DNA of 64,000 nt from JBMNCR01 sp049366695 (GTDB taxonomy: Bacteria > Bacillota > Clostridia > Eubacteriales > Alkalibacteraceae): assembly GCA_049366695.1 (NCBI GenBank), contig JBMNCR010000034.1, forward strand, positions 147,413-211,412, read 5' to 3'. Positions 19,021 to 27,468 of this stretch are shown one piece after another; position 1 is the stretch's first letter, and every line of letters starts with the position of its first letter. A model generated the notes under the pieces. It saw nothing but the letters and a program-made list of their open reading frames with translations, did no database searches and was not told the origin of the DNA. The position numbers and the translations under genes are program-made.

Positions 19021-19047
19021 AGCACCATATCCATTGGATATGGTGCT
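19015..19047 (-). terminator. Rho-independent terminator of nifJ
   Basis: A 12-bp perfect stem (AGCACCATATCC with GGATATGGTGCT, 19021-19047), a three-base loop and a U tract on the minus strand lie just beyond the nifJ stop codon at 19055. Confidence 0.88.
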
Positions 19048-19054
19048 AAAGTAA

Positions 19055-22000
19055 TTATTCTGATAATTTTTTATATTTATTGTATCTTTCTTTTGCTTCT
19101 TTTTCAGCTTTTGCAAATAACTTATCAGCTATTTCTGGGAAAGATCTCTTTAATGAAGTATATCTAACTTCACTCATAATAAAGTCTTGGAAATTTTTAG
19201 TTGGTTCCTTTGAGTCAAGAATAAATGGATTTTTTTCTTGTTTTTCAAGTTCAGGATTAAATCTGTATAAATGCCAATATCCAGACTCAACTGCAAATTT
19301 TTCTTGAGCTTGACTTCTACCCATTCCTTCTTTCATACCATGGTTAATACATGGAGCATAAGCGATTATCAATGATGGTCCATCATATTTTTCAGCTTCT
19401 ATTATTGCTTTCATAAATTGATTTTTATCCGCTCCCATAGATACTTGTGCTACATAAATGTATCCATAAGTCATTGAAATCATTCCAAGATCTTTTTTCT
19501 TTATTTTTGATCCTGAAGCAGCAAATTTAGCTACAGCAGCTGTAGGTGTAGCTTTTGACGCTTGACCGCCTGTATTAGAATAAACTTCTGTATCAAATAC
19601 TAATACATTTACGTTTTCTCCCGATGCTAATACATGATCTAATCCACCATAACCGATATCGTACGCCCAGCCATCTCCACCAAAGACCCAAACCGATTTT
19701 TTAATCATATAATCTTTATTATCTAATACAAATTTAACTAATTTATCTGTTTCTTCAGATGTCCCTTTGTAATTATTTAATGCATTCACCAATTTAACTG
19801 ATGCCGTTTTTGAAGCTTCAGCATCTTCCATAGAATCCATCCATTCAGTAGCTGCAGTTTTCAATTCATCTGCTACACCACTTGCAATTACTTTCTCTAA
19901 ATAGTCTTTCATAGTACTTCTTACTTTGTTTACTGCAAGTTTCATTCCAAATCCGTATTCAGCATTATCTTCAAATAATGAATTAGCCCAAGCTGGACCT
20001 TTACCTTCTGCATTTGTACAATAAGGAGTAGCTGGTGCTGATCCGCCCCATATTGAAGAACAACCTGTAGCATTAGCAATAATCATTCTATCACCAAATA
20101 GCTGAGTTACAACTTTTGCATATGCTGTTTCTCCACATCCTGCACAAGCTCCATGGAACTCTAATAATGGTTGTGCAAATTGGCTTCCCTTTACAGTATT
20201 TTTAGAAATTAAATTATCTTTATATGTTATTGTTTTAGCAAAATCCCAATTTTCTATTTCTTTTTCTTGAGTACCTAATGGTTTCATCACTAATGCTTTT
20301 TCTTTTGAAGGACAAATATCAGCACAGTTTCCACATCCAGTACAATCTAATGGTGAAACTTGAATTCTATATTGTAATCCATCTAATCCTTTTCCAATAG
20401 CTTTCTTTGTTTTATATCCTTCAGGGGCATTATTAATTTCTTCTTCAGTCAGTAAGAAAGGTCTTATTACTGCGTGAGGACAAACAAATGAACATTGATT
20501 ACACTGAATACAGTTATCAATTTGCCATTCTGGAACTTGTAAAGCTATACCTCTCTTTTCATATGCAGCAGTTCCTTGTGGGAAAGTTCCATCTTCACTA
20601 CCTTTAAATGAAGATACTGGAAGTGAATCTCCTTCTTGTCTATTCATAGGAATCAATACGTTTTCTATGAATTCAGGCACTTCTTTTTTGTTTTCATTTT
20701 CATCTTGTGCATTTTCCCATGATGCTGGTATGTCTATTCTGTTGAGAGCATTAATTCCTCTATCAACTGCTTCATTGTTCATATCAACAATTGTTTGACC
20801 TTTACTACCATATGATTTTACTATAGCATCTTTTAAATATTTTACAGCTTCCTCAATTTCTATTACATTAGCTAATTTGAAGAATGCCGCTTGCATTATC
20901 ATATTTGTTCTTCTTCCTAATCCAATATCTTCTGCTATTTTTGAAGCATTTATTGTATAAAAACTAATATTATTTTTAGCAATATATCTTTTCATTTTAG
21001 CAGGTAAATGGTTTTCTAATTCTTCTGGTGACCAAATAGTATTTAATAAGAAAGTACCCTCTTTTTTCAAACCTTTTAATAAATCATATTGATAAATATA
21101 AGCTTGAGTAGAACAAGAAGTAAAATCTGATTCATCTATTAAATAAGTAGATTTTATTGCTTTTTTACCAAATCTAAGATGTGATATTGTTACTCCACCT
21201 GATTTTTTACTATCATATGAGAAATACCCTTGTGCATACATATCAGTGTTATCTCCAATAATTTTGATAGCACTTTTGTTTGCTCCAACTGTTCCATCTG
21301 AACCTAATCCCCAGAATTTGCATCTTATAGTACCTTCAGGAGCTGTATTTATTATTTCTTTTTCTTCTAATGATGTAAAGGTAACATCGTCAACTATTCC
21401 GATTGTAAATCCATTTTTAGGTTCTTCTGTTTTTAGATTTTCATATACTGCAAGTATTTGAGAAGGTGTTGTATCTTTTGAACCTAGTCCATATCTTCCA
21501 CCTACAACTACTGGAGCGTTTTCTCTATTATAAAATAATGTTCTTACATCTTCATATAATGGCTCACCTAATGAACCAGCCTCTTTTGTTCTATCAAGTA
21601 TAGCAATTTTCTTAACAGTACTTGGAAAAACATTAAAGAAATATTTTTCTGAAAAAGGTCTATACAATCTAACTTTTATTAATCCTACTTTTTCGCCTTT
21701 TTTAACTAAATAATCAATAGTTTCTTCTATGGTTTCTACTACTGAACCCATAGCTATAATTAAATATTCTGCATCTTCTGCACCATAATAATCAAAAGGT
21801 TTATACTCTCTTCCAGTTATTTTTGAAATTTCTTGCATGTAATTTGAAACTACATCAGGAACTTCTTTGTGAAATATATTTGAAGATTCTCTTGCTTGAA
21901 AATATATATCAGGATTTTGAGCTGTTCCTCTTGTAACAGGGCGTTCAGGATTTAATGATCTGTCTCTAAATGCCTGTAATGCTTCATAATCAACTAATTT

Positions 22001-22576
22001 TGCAAATTCATCATATTCTATTTGTTCAATTTTTTGTACTTCATGAGATGTTCTAAAACCATCAAAGAAATGTACAAATGGAACTCTAGTTTTTATAGCA
22101 GTCAAATGTGCTATTCCACCTAAATCCATTACTTCTTGTACACTACCAGATGCTAATAATGCATACCCAGTTTGTCTAGTAGCCATAACATCTTGGTGAT
22201 CTCCGAAGATAGATAGAGCGTGACTTGCAATAGCTCTAGCACTTACATGAAATACTCCTGGCAATAATTCCCCTGCGATTTTATACATGTTAGGAATCAT
22301 CAATAATAATCCTTGTGATGCTGTAAAAGTTGTTGTTAATGCTCCAGCAGCTAAAGATCCGTGAACAGCACCAGCTGCTCCTGATTCAGATTGAAGTTCT
22401 GCAACATCCACTGTTTGACCGAAAATATTTTTTTGACCATGTGCAGACCAGTCATCAACTAATTCAGCCATGGTTGACGACGGTGTTATTGGGTAAATTG
22501 CAGCTACATCAGTAAAAGCATATGCTACATATGCAGCTGCCGTATTACCATCCATTGTTTTCATTTTTTTTGCCAT
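19055..22576 (-). CDS. nifJ: Pyruvate:ferredoxin (flavodoxin) oxidoreductase
   Basis: This enzyme oxidises pyruvate with CoA to acetyl-CoA, CO2 and reduced ferredoxin, central to anaerobic fermentation. The single 1173-residue chain has the full domain order. The pyrimidine-binding domain has YPITPSSTMAELVDDW. The gamma domain and CoA-binding region follow. Two [4Fe-4S] motifs are present (CIQCNQCSFVCPHA and CTGCGNCADICPSK near residues 690-760). The C-terminal TPP domain has GCAGCGETAY, GDGWAYDIGYGG and NTGGQASKATPTA. GAACCTCC upstream gives a good ribosome site. It is monocistronic with its own promoter and terminator. Confidence 0.97.
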   Translation of the reverse strand: MAKKMKTMDGNTAAAYVAYAFTDVAAIYPITPSSTMAELVDDWSAHGQKNIFGQTVDVAELQSESGAAGAVHGSLAAGALTTTFTASQGLLLMIPNMYKIAGELLPGVFHVSARAIASHALSIFGDHQDVMATRQTGYALLASGSVQEVMDLGGIAHLTAIKTRVPFVHFFDGFRTSHEVQKIEQIEYDEFAKLVDYEALQAFRDRSLNPERPVTRGTAQNPDIYFQARESSNIFHKEVPDVVSNYMQEISKITGREYKPFDYYGAEDAEYLIIAMGSVVETIEETIDYLVKKGEKVGLIKVRLYRPFSEKYFFNVFPSTVKKIAILDRTKEAGSLGEPLYEDVRTLFYNRENAPVVVGGRYGLGSKDTTPSQILAVYENLKTEEPKNGFTIGIVDDVTFTSLEEKEIINTAPEGTIRCKFWGLGSDGTVGANKSAIKIIGDNTDMYAQGYFSYDSKKSGGVTISHLRFGKKAIKSTYLIDESDFTSCSTQAYIYQYDLLKGLKKEGTFLLNTIWSPEELENHLPAKMKRYIAKNNISFYTINASKIAEDIGLGRRTNMIMQAAFFKLANVIEIEEAVKYLKDAIVKSYGSKGQTIVDMNNEAVDRGINALNRIDIPASWENAQDENENKKEVPEFIENVLIPMNRQEGDSLPVSSFKGSEDGTFPQGTAAYEKRGIALQVPEWQIDNCIQCNQCSFVCPHAVIRPFLLTEEEINNAPEGYKTKKAIGKGLDGLQYRIQVSPLDCTGCGNCADICPSKEKALVMKPLGTQEKEIENWDFAKTITYKDNLISKNTVKGSQFAQPLLEFHGACAGCGETAYAKVVTQLFGDRMIIANATGCSSIWGGSAPATPYCTNAEGKGPAWANSLFEDNAEYGFGMKLAVNKVRSTMKDYLEKVIASGVADELKTAATEWMDSMEDAEASKTASVKLVNALNNYKGTSEETDKLVKFVLDNKDYMIKKSVWVFGGDGWAYDIGYGGLDHVLASGENVNVLVFDTEVYSNTGGQASKATPTAAVAKFAASGSKIKKKDLGMISMTYGYIYVAQVSMGADKNQFMKAIIEAEKYDGPSLIIAYAPCINHGMKEGMGRSQAQEKFAVESGYWHLYRFNPELEKQEKNPFILDSKEPTKNFQDFIMSEVRYTSLKRSFPEIADKLFAKAEKEAKERYNKYKKLSE

Positions 22577-22930
22577 TATGAACCTCCTTGAATTTATAGG
22601 TATATTATTGTTTTTAATTGGAATAAAGTCCTATTTTAGGCTTTAAATTTTTATTATTATATCATATACATTGTACAATGTATATAGAATTATACTATAA
22701 TTTCAAACTAAATATGATATACTATTTAATCATTTCTAACACACTATTTGGCTATTTAAATTGTTTATATCATACTATTGATTACATGCATATAGTTTAT
22801 TATCCAATAAACATAACTTAAATTAACAGATATACATATTTGAAAACTATTATGTTATGTAACGCTTTGTTATGTTAATTTTTAAAACACTCTATACATT
22901 CTTGTTTGCCTTGTATTATAGAAACAATAG
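22577..22930. other. Promoter-rich gap between the HAD gene and nifJ
   Basis: No coding potential is evident. The stretch is AT-rich and carries the leftward nifJ promoter and a perfect palindrome (listed separately). A repeated GTTATGT-type motif (22850-22880) is also present, possibly a second control element. Confidence 0.5.
22656..22685 (-). promoter_or_regulatory. nifJ promoter overlapped by a 22-bp perfect palindrome
   Basis: On the minus strand a TATAAT -10 box lies at 22661-22656. A weak TATACA -35 lies 17 bp upstream at 22684-22679. The spacer and -35 are covered by a perfect palindrome at 22664-22685 (ATATACATTGT and its mirror). An operator in this position would block RNA polymerase, so nifJ is probably repressed by a dimeric regulator, identity unknown. 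Confidence 0.6.
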
Positions 22931-23782
22931 CTATTCGCTTACTAAGAAATCATTTAAATTAAACATTTTAACTAATGCCTTCTTCACTCCTTCATCGTCA
23001 TTACATAGAGTTATGTGATTGGCAATTTGTTTTATTTCTTCAGTTGCATTATCCATTGCAACTGATAATCCCGCATACTCAAACATTGACAAATCATTAT
23101 TACCATCGCCAAATACCATAATTTCATCATTTTTAATATCTAATTTTTTCGCAACATCTTGTAAACTTTTACCTTTACTAGCTGTCTGATGGTTCAAATC
23201 AGTGTAGTTTTCTTTAAAATCCACTACATTTAATCCACTATATTTTTGTATATCATATAATACATTTTTATAGATATTCATATTTTCTCCCATTGGATGA
23301 AAAAATATTTGATAAATTTCTTCGTTGAATTTTTCTATTTCCTCTTTTTTTTCAATTATCTTAAAATTAAACGTTTCTTCAGGGAAATCCTTTAGATAAT
23401 TATTAATATAATTTTTTTCGAATGGAGTTATATTGTTTGAATAATAAGTCGAGATACTATCCCATTGTATTTTTAGATCAGTAGAATAATTGTAAAGTAT
23501 GTCTAATACTTCTTTAGCTAATTCCTTATTTAATGGTAATTTATTTGATATAGTTTTATTGTTTCTATCGTATGTAAATGCGCCATTACAAGCAATTATA
23601 TAATCAGCTTGTATTAATTTTCCATAATATATACATGCATTAAAGCTTCTACCTGTGGCTATAACAATACACACTCCCATAGATTTAAGCATTTTTATTA
23701 TTTCTAAAGTATTCTTACTTATTCGATGTTGTGAATTAAGAAGTGTTCCGTCTAGATCAAATGCAACCAATTTATAATTCAT
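22931..23782 (-). CDS. Cof-type HAD-IIB family phosphatase
   Basis: Motif I FDLDGTLLNS with the nucleophile Asp lies near residue 9, motif II in VIATGRS, the conserved Lys in KGKSLQDVAKKL, and motif IV in VFGDGNNDLSMFEYAGLSVAM. The C2B cap lies between. Members dephosphorylate sugar phosphates or cofactors; the substrate here is unknown. I place the start at the ATG at 23782, with AGGTGG upstream, not at the GTG four codons earlier. Confidence 0.9.
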   Translation of the reverse strand: MNYKLVAFDLDGTLLNSQHRISKNTLEIIKMLKSMGVCIVIATGRSFNACIYYGKLIQADYIIACNGAFTYDRNNKTISNKLPLNKELAKEVLDILYNYSTDLKIQWDSISTYYSNNITPFEKNYINNYLKDFPEETFNFKIIEKKEEIEKFNEEIYQIFFHPMGENMNIYKNVLYDIQKYSGLNVVDFKENYTDLNHQTASKGKSLQDVAKKLDIKNDEIMVFGDGNNDLSMFEYAGLSVAMDNATEEIKQIANHITLCNDDEGVKKALVKMFNLNDFLVSE

Positions 23783-23990
23783 AATTTTCACCACCTATAT
23801 GTAAAGATTAGCAAAGACATTTTTCTGGGAAACCAAATGCTTTCTCTATACCATAAAAAATATTCATTTGTTAATTGTTTCTTATATACAGTAAAAATAA
23901 TATTTTTCTTAAAACTATTATTTTTACTGACAATTATAATCCGAATATTAAAAAAAAACCAAAGTCATCAACTCTGGAGTTCTTATTATT

Positions 23991-24079
23991 TGGTGCCGGA
24001 GATCGGAATCGAACCGATACGATCGTTTATGATCGCAGGATTTTAAGTCCTGTGCGTCTGCCAGTTCCGCCACTCCGGC
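23991..24079 (-). tRNA. tRNA-Leu (UAA)
   Basis: Read leftward it begins GCCGGAGTGGCGGAACTGG, has the long variable arm of a class II tRNA, the anticodon TAA in GACTTAAAATCC and the T arm GGTTCGATTCC, and ends with an encoded CCA. It is the last gene of the tRNA operon. Confidence 0.96.
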
Positions 24080-24085
24080 ATATTA

Positions 24086-24159
24086 TGGAGGCGGCACCCA
24101 GATTTGAACTGGGGATAGAGGTGTTGCAGACCTTTGCCTTACCACTTGGCTATGCCGCC
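24086..24159 (-). tRNA. tRNA-Cys (GCA)
   Basis: Acceptor arm GGCGGCA pairs with TGCCGCC; the anticodon GCA sits in GTCTGCAACAC; T arm GTTCAAATC; discriminator T; CCA is encoded. It lies six bases upstream of tRNA-Leu in the operon. Confidence 0.96.
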
Positions 24160-24163
24160 ATAT

Positions 24164-24238
24164 TGGAGCGAAAGACGGGATTTGAACCCGCGACCCTCGC
24201 CTTGGCAAGGCGATGCTCTACCACTGAGCCACTTTCGC
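24164..24238 (-). tRNA. tRNA-Gly (GCC)
   Basis: Acceptor GCGAAAG pairs with CTTTCGC; the anticodon GCC lies in CCTTGCCAAGG; T arm GGTTCAAATCC; CCA is encoded. Its 5' twenty bases and upstream flank are duplicated 124 bp upstream (24343-24397). Confidence 0.96.
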
Positions 24239-24545
24239 ATATTATATGTTATTTTTTTTGATGTCCTATAAGTATTGCACTATATAATATTCTGCCCAAC
24301 TAAGCGATTCACGAAAAATCAAAGATTTTGGTTCTCTGCTTATACCACTGAGCCACTTTCGCATATTATATGTTATTTTTTTTGATGTCCTATAAGTNNN
24401 NNNNNNNNNNNNNNNNNNNNNNNNNNNNNNNNNNNNNNNNNNNNNNNNNNNNNNNNNNNNNNNNNNNNNNNNNNNNNNNNNNNNNNNNNNNNNNNNNATT
24501 GCACTATATAATATTCTGCCCAACTAAGCGATTCACGAAAAATCA
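24219..24545. repeat. Tandem duplication at the assembly gap, with a truncated tRNA-Gly 5' end
   Basis: Positions 24219-24321 (103 bp: 5' end of tRNA-Gly plus upstream flank) recur as 24343-24397 plus 24498-24545. The second copy is interrupted exactly by the 100 Ns, and the two sides abut in phase with the first copy. Positions 24343-24362 are a 20-base tRNA-Gly 5' fragment fused to unrelated sequence, so not a functional tRNA. Confidence 0.85.
24398..24497. other. Assembly gap (100 N)
   Basis: A run of exactly 100 undetermined bases sits inside the repeat described at 24219-24545. The true length is unknown and may be zero or may hide further tRNA copies. Confidence 0.99.
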
Positions 24546-24615
24546 TTTCTCTTTTACCCAATAGGAATGCTTAAATTCTCACTTCCCACTTCCCGCATCT
24601 CGCATCTCAATTGTA

Positions 24616-24691
<76 letters not shown>

Positions 24692-24788
24692 ATGTTAAGA
24701 TATATGTACTGCTTTTACGAGCCTCGTATGTTTGTATTCATTATGAGTCTACGTTCTTTCGTAAATCTCAGGATAACACGAAAAGATT

Positions 24789-25145
24789 CTATCGCTCGTT
24801 CAGAGATTTTTCGTTATTCAATGTTCTCACATTGAATTGCTTCGCACCTCTCAAAACCGCCTCGCGCTTCGAGCCCTCTGTGCGTGCTCATACTTATTTT
24901 ATACTTACATTCTTTTTTATCTTGTTGTAATAATGGCGACCTGGAACGGGCGTATCCACTCCGTGTCTACCCTCCTCACTTGCTATCGCTCGTTCGGAGA
25001 TTTTTCGTTATTCAATGTTCTCACATTGAATTGCTTCGCACCTCTCAAAACCGCCTCGCGCTTCGAGCCCTCTGTGCGTGCTCATACTTATTTTATACTT
25101 ACATTCTTTTTTATCTTGTTGTAATAATGGCGACCTGGAACGGGC
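24789..25145. repeat. 163-bp direct duplication ending in the tRNA-Asp 3' end
   Basis: Positions 24789-24951 and 24983-25145 are identical except at one position (CAGAG versus CGGAG). The right copy ends 18 bases inside tRNA-Asp, and the left copy carries the same 18-base 3' tRNA-Asp fragment including CCA (24934-24951). A 31-base unique spacer separates them. This is a tandem duplication in the spacer between tRNA-Asp and tRNA-Phe. Confidence 0.9.
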
Positions 25146-25204
25146 TCGAACCGTCGACCTCCAGCGTGACAGGCTGGCATTCTAACCAACTGAACTACCA
25201 GGCC
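25128..25204 (-). tRNA. tRNA-Asp (GUC)
   Basis: Acceptor GGCCTGG pairs with CCAGGTC (one G:U), the anticodon GTC lies in GCCTGTCACGC, T arm GGTTCGAGCC, discriminator G, CCA encoded. Confidence 0.97.
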
Positions 25205-25221
25205 GCATATTTATTGAAAAA

Positions 25222-25297
25222 TGGTGGTCGCAATAGGGCTCGAACCTATGACCCCCTGCTTGTAAGGCAGGTGCTCTCCCAGCTGAGCTATGCGACC
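25222..25297 (-). tRNA. tRNA-Val (UAC)
   Basis: Acceptor GGTCGCA pairs with TGCGACC, the anticodon TAC lies in GCCTTACAAGC, T arm GGTTCGAGCC, discriminator A, CCA encoded. It is the first gene of the leftward tRNA operon, about 20 bases after the predicted transcription start. Confidence 0.97.
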
Positions 25298-25323
25298 AAC
25301 GTCTCAAAATTGAGACAATTAAT

Positions 25324-25352
25324 AGTATATATTATCGCATTAATAAAGTCAA
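25324..25352 (-). promoter_or_regulatory. Promoter of the tRNA operon
   Basis: On the minus strand TTGACT (25352-25347) and TATACT (25329-25324) are separated by exactly 17 bases, close to the sigma-A consensus, and lie about 27 bases upstream of tRNA-Val. Confidence 0.8.
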
Positions 25353-25360
25353 TACCTTTT

Positions 25361-26236
25361 TTAACTCATTTTTTCAATCATTTTTTCTAAGTCTTCTCTT
25401 TTAAATAAATACTCTTTTTTACAAAAATGACACTTTACTTCTGCCTTTTCATCTTTATATAATATATCTTCTATTTCTTGTTTGCCTAATGAAATTAATC
25501 CTCTCTCAAATCTGTTTCTATTACAGTCACAATAATACTCAACAACTTTTTCTGATGTAAAATCTACTTTATACTCATTAAATATTTTTTTAATAATATC
25601 CTCTGGTGTGTTACCATCATTTAACATAGAAGTCATACTTGGTATATTTTTTATTTTATTTTCAATATATTCTACTAATTCCTCACTATGATTAGGTAAT
25701 AACTGAATAATATACCCACCTGCTTTTTTAATGCTTCCATCTGGGTTAACTAAAACACCTAACGAAACAACTGACGGAATTTGCTCTGAAACTGCGAAAT
25801 AATAAGTAAAATCTTGCGCTATTTCACCACTTACTATCTCAACTGTTCCAATATACGGTTTTTTCAAGCCCATATCTCTAATAACAGTTAATATTCCTTT
25901 TCCTATAGCTGCTGATACATCTAATTTTCCTTTATTATTCAGTGGTATTGATACTTCAGAATTATATATATCTGCTTTAATTTCACCTTTTTCATTTCCT
26001 ACAACAATTATATTTTTTATAGGACCATCACATTTTATCTGTACACTTATCTTGTCCTTTTTATTTTTCAACAGTGATGTTAGCATCGCTACAGTGCTCA
26101 TTACCCTACCCAATGCAGCAGAAGCAGTATGAGATGTTCCATGTATCTTACAAGATTCAGTAACTAATTTTGTACTATCTATTGCCATTATCCTTATTGG
26201 TTCATTTTTTACAGTAGCACTTATTATATAGTCCAT
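25361..26236 (-). CDS. hslO: Hsp33 redox-regulated chaperonin
   Basis: Hsp33 is a cytoplasmic holdase switched on by oxidation of a zinc site. The 291-residue protein has the family core (CKIHGTSHTASAALGRVM, GGYIIQLLP) and the C-terminal redox switch CDCNR...CHFCKKEY, i.e. CxC and CxxC (about residues 236-271). It lies just upstream of the tRNA promoter and downstream of the cold-shock gene. Confidence 0.95.
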   Translation of the reverse strand: MDYIISATVKNEPIRIMAIDSTKLVTESCKIHGTSHTASAALGRVMSTVAMLTSLLKNKKDKISVQIKCDGPIKNIIVVGNEKGEIKADIYNSEVSIPLNNKGKLDVSAAIGKGILTVIRDMGLKKPYIGTVEIVSGEIAQDFTYYFAVSEQIPSVVSLGVLVNPDGSIKKAGGYIIQLLPNHSEELVEYIENKIKNIPSMTSMLNDGNTPEDIIKKIFNEYKVDFTSEKVVEYYCDCNRNRFERGLISLGKQEIEDILYKDEKAEVKCHFCKKEYLFKREDLEKMIEKMS

Positions 26237-26282
26237 AAATAGCCCTCCATTTGTTTCTTAATGTCTTACGTCTTATAATATA

Positions 26283-26308
26283 AAAACCCTGTGAAAACAC
26301 AGGATTTT
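26283..26308 (-). terminator. Terminator of the cold-shock gene
   Basis: CCTGTG and CACAGG (26288-26303) form a stem with an AAAA loop, extended by A/T pairs, and on the minus strand are followed by a U run. It separates the csp transcript from hslO. Confidence 0.8.
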
Positions 26309-26372
26309 ATCTTTAGCATAATGTTATTAACTTTATTTCTCATTCTATATATTTTTATAATAATTCCTAAAG

Positions 26373-26573
26373 TTAATCAATGTTAACATTAGCAGCTTGA
26401 GGCCCTTTTTCTCCATCAACAATTTCAAAGACTACACTTTGACCTTCTTTTAATGTTTTATAACCATCCATTTGTAATGCAGAAAAATGAACAAATACGT
26501 CTCCATCAGTTTCAGTAGATAGAAAGCCATATCCTTTCTCAGCATTAAACCATTTTACAATACCTTTAGCCAT
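26373..26573 (-). CDS. csp: Cold-shock protein (CspA family)
   Basis: The 66-residue OB-fold protein has both RNA-binding motifs, KGYGFLS (RNP1-like) and VFVHFSAL (RNP2-like), and the family start [14 protein letters not shown]. It binds single-stranded nucleic acid and acts as an RNA chaperone. The start at 26573 has GGAGG upstream; upstream codons in frame are leader, not protein. Confidence 0.95.
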   Translation of the reverse strand: MAKGIVKWFNAEKGYGFLSTETDGDVFVHFSALQMDGYKTLKEGQSVVFEIVDGEKGPQAANVNID

Positions 26574-26690
26574 TAAAAAAATTCCTCCTATAAAAAATAA
26601 ATTGAGTAAATTACCCAGAATAATTTTAACACCCAAAACACTCTTTGTCAAAGAATATTAAAATTTCTGCATAATATATAATATTTTTCT

Positions 26691-27434
26691 TTACTTAAGC
26701 GCACAATATTGTATTCTTTCATCGGCTTCTATAGGTTTATTTAATGTATTAAAACTATAGACATCTACTTTTTTAAAACCTGCCTTATATAATAACTCTA
26801 GAATATTTTTCTTTGTATACGCTCTTTGATAGTGTATCTCTTCTAATCGAGTATAATAATTATTTTCTTCATTTTTGATGAAAAATATTAAAAAGTATTC
26901 ATTTGTTTTTGTTTCTTCACAATAATTATTTTCCCAAATATAATTAATATTATTTGAAGTGTATGTAAAAACATTATTTCCATATACTTTACTTATCCTA
27001 TAATACGAATTCAAGTCAAACAAAAAAACTCCATTTGTATTAATAGCATTAAATATATTCTTAAATACTTTATACAAATCTTCTATATTCACAATATAAT
27101 TTAAGGTATCACAACATGATATAATTGCATCATATTTTTGATTAATATTATATTTTGTTATATCACCTTTAAGCCATCTTATCTTTAATTTTTTTTGAAA
27201 GGATTTTTTATCAGCTAGCGAAAGCATTTCATCTGATAAATCAATACCAGACATATTGAAACCTGCTTCACTCAACGGTATAGTAATATTCCCAGTCCCA
27301 CAACCAATATCAAGAACGTTCTTTATTTTTCTGTTATATTTTAATAGTATCTTTTGAATGTATCGTGTCCATTCTAAGTAATCAACATCTTGTTCCATTA
27401 AACAATCATATACTTGTGACATATTTTCATACAT
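26691..27434 (-). CDS. Class I SAM-dependent methyltransferase
   Basis: Motif I is VLDIGCGTGNITIPL (about residues 40-54), motif II-like GIDLSDEML, motif III LKGDITKY, and motif post-I ISCCDTLNYIV. The family fits Methyltransf_25/11 with a C-terminal segment ending AGFKKVDVYSF. The substrate is unknown. It is 34 bases downstream of the exoprotein gene at 27469 if transcribed leftward, so possibly in the same unit. Confidence 0.88.
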   Translation of the reverse strand: MYENMSQVYDCLMEQDVDYLEWTRYIQKILLKYNRKIKNVLDIGCGTGNITIPLSEAGFNMSGIDLSDEMLSLADKKSFQKKLKIRWLKGDITKYNINQKYDAIISCCDTLNYIVNIEDLYKVFKNIFNAINTNGVFLFDLNSYYRISKVYGNNVFTYTSNNINYIWENNYCEETKTNEYFLIFFIKNEENNYYTRLEEIHYQRAYTKKNILELLYKAGFKKVDVYSFNTLNKPIEADERIQYCALK

Positions 27435-27468
27435 ATTTATACTACCTCAATTTTTCTAGTTTTTCTGT

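Noticed and set aside
18838..19116. A 92-codon minus-strand frame next to nifJ
   Set aside because: It overlaps the nifJ 3' end and its terminator; the composition does not look like a stable protein, so I only note it as possible decayed sequence.
24789..25145. The tRNA-Asp 3' duplication as an integrative element att pair
   Set aside because: The identity extends about 145 bp outside the tRNA, and only 31 bases lie between the copies, with no integrase; a simple tandem duplication fits better.
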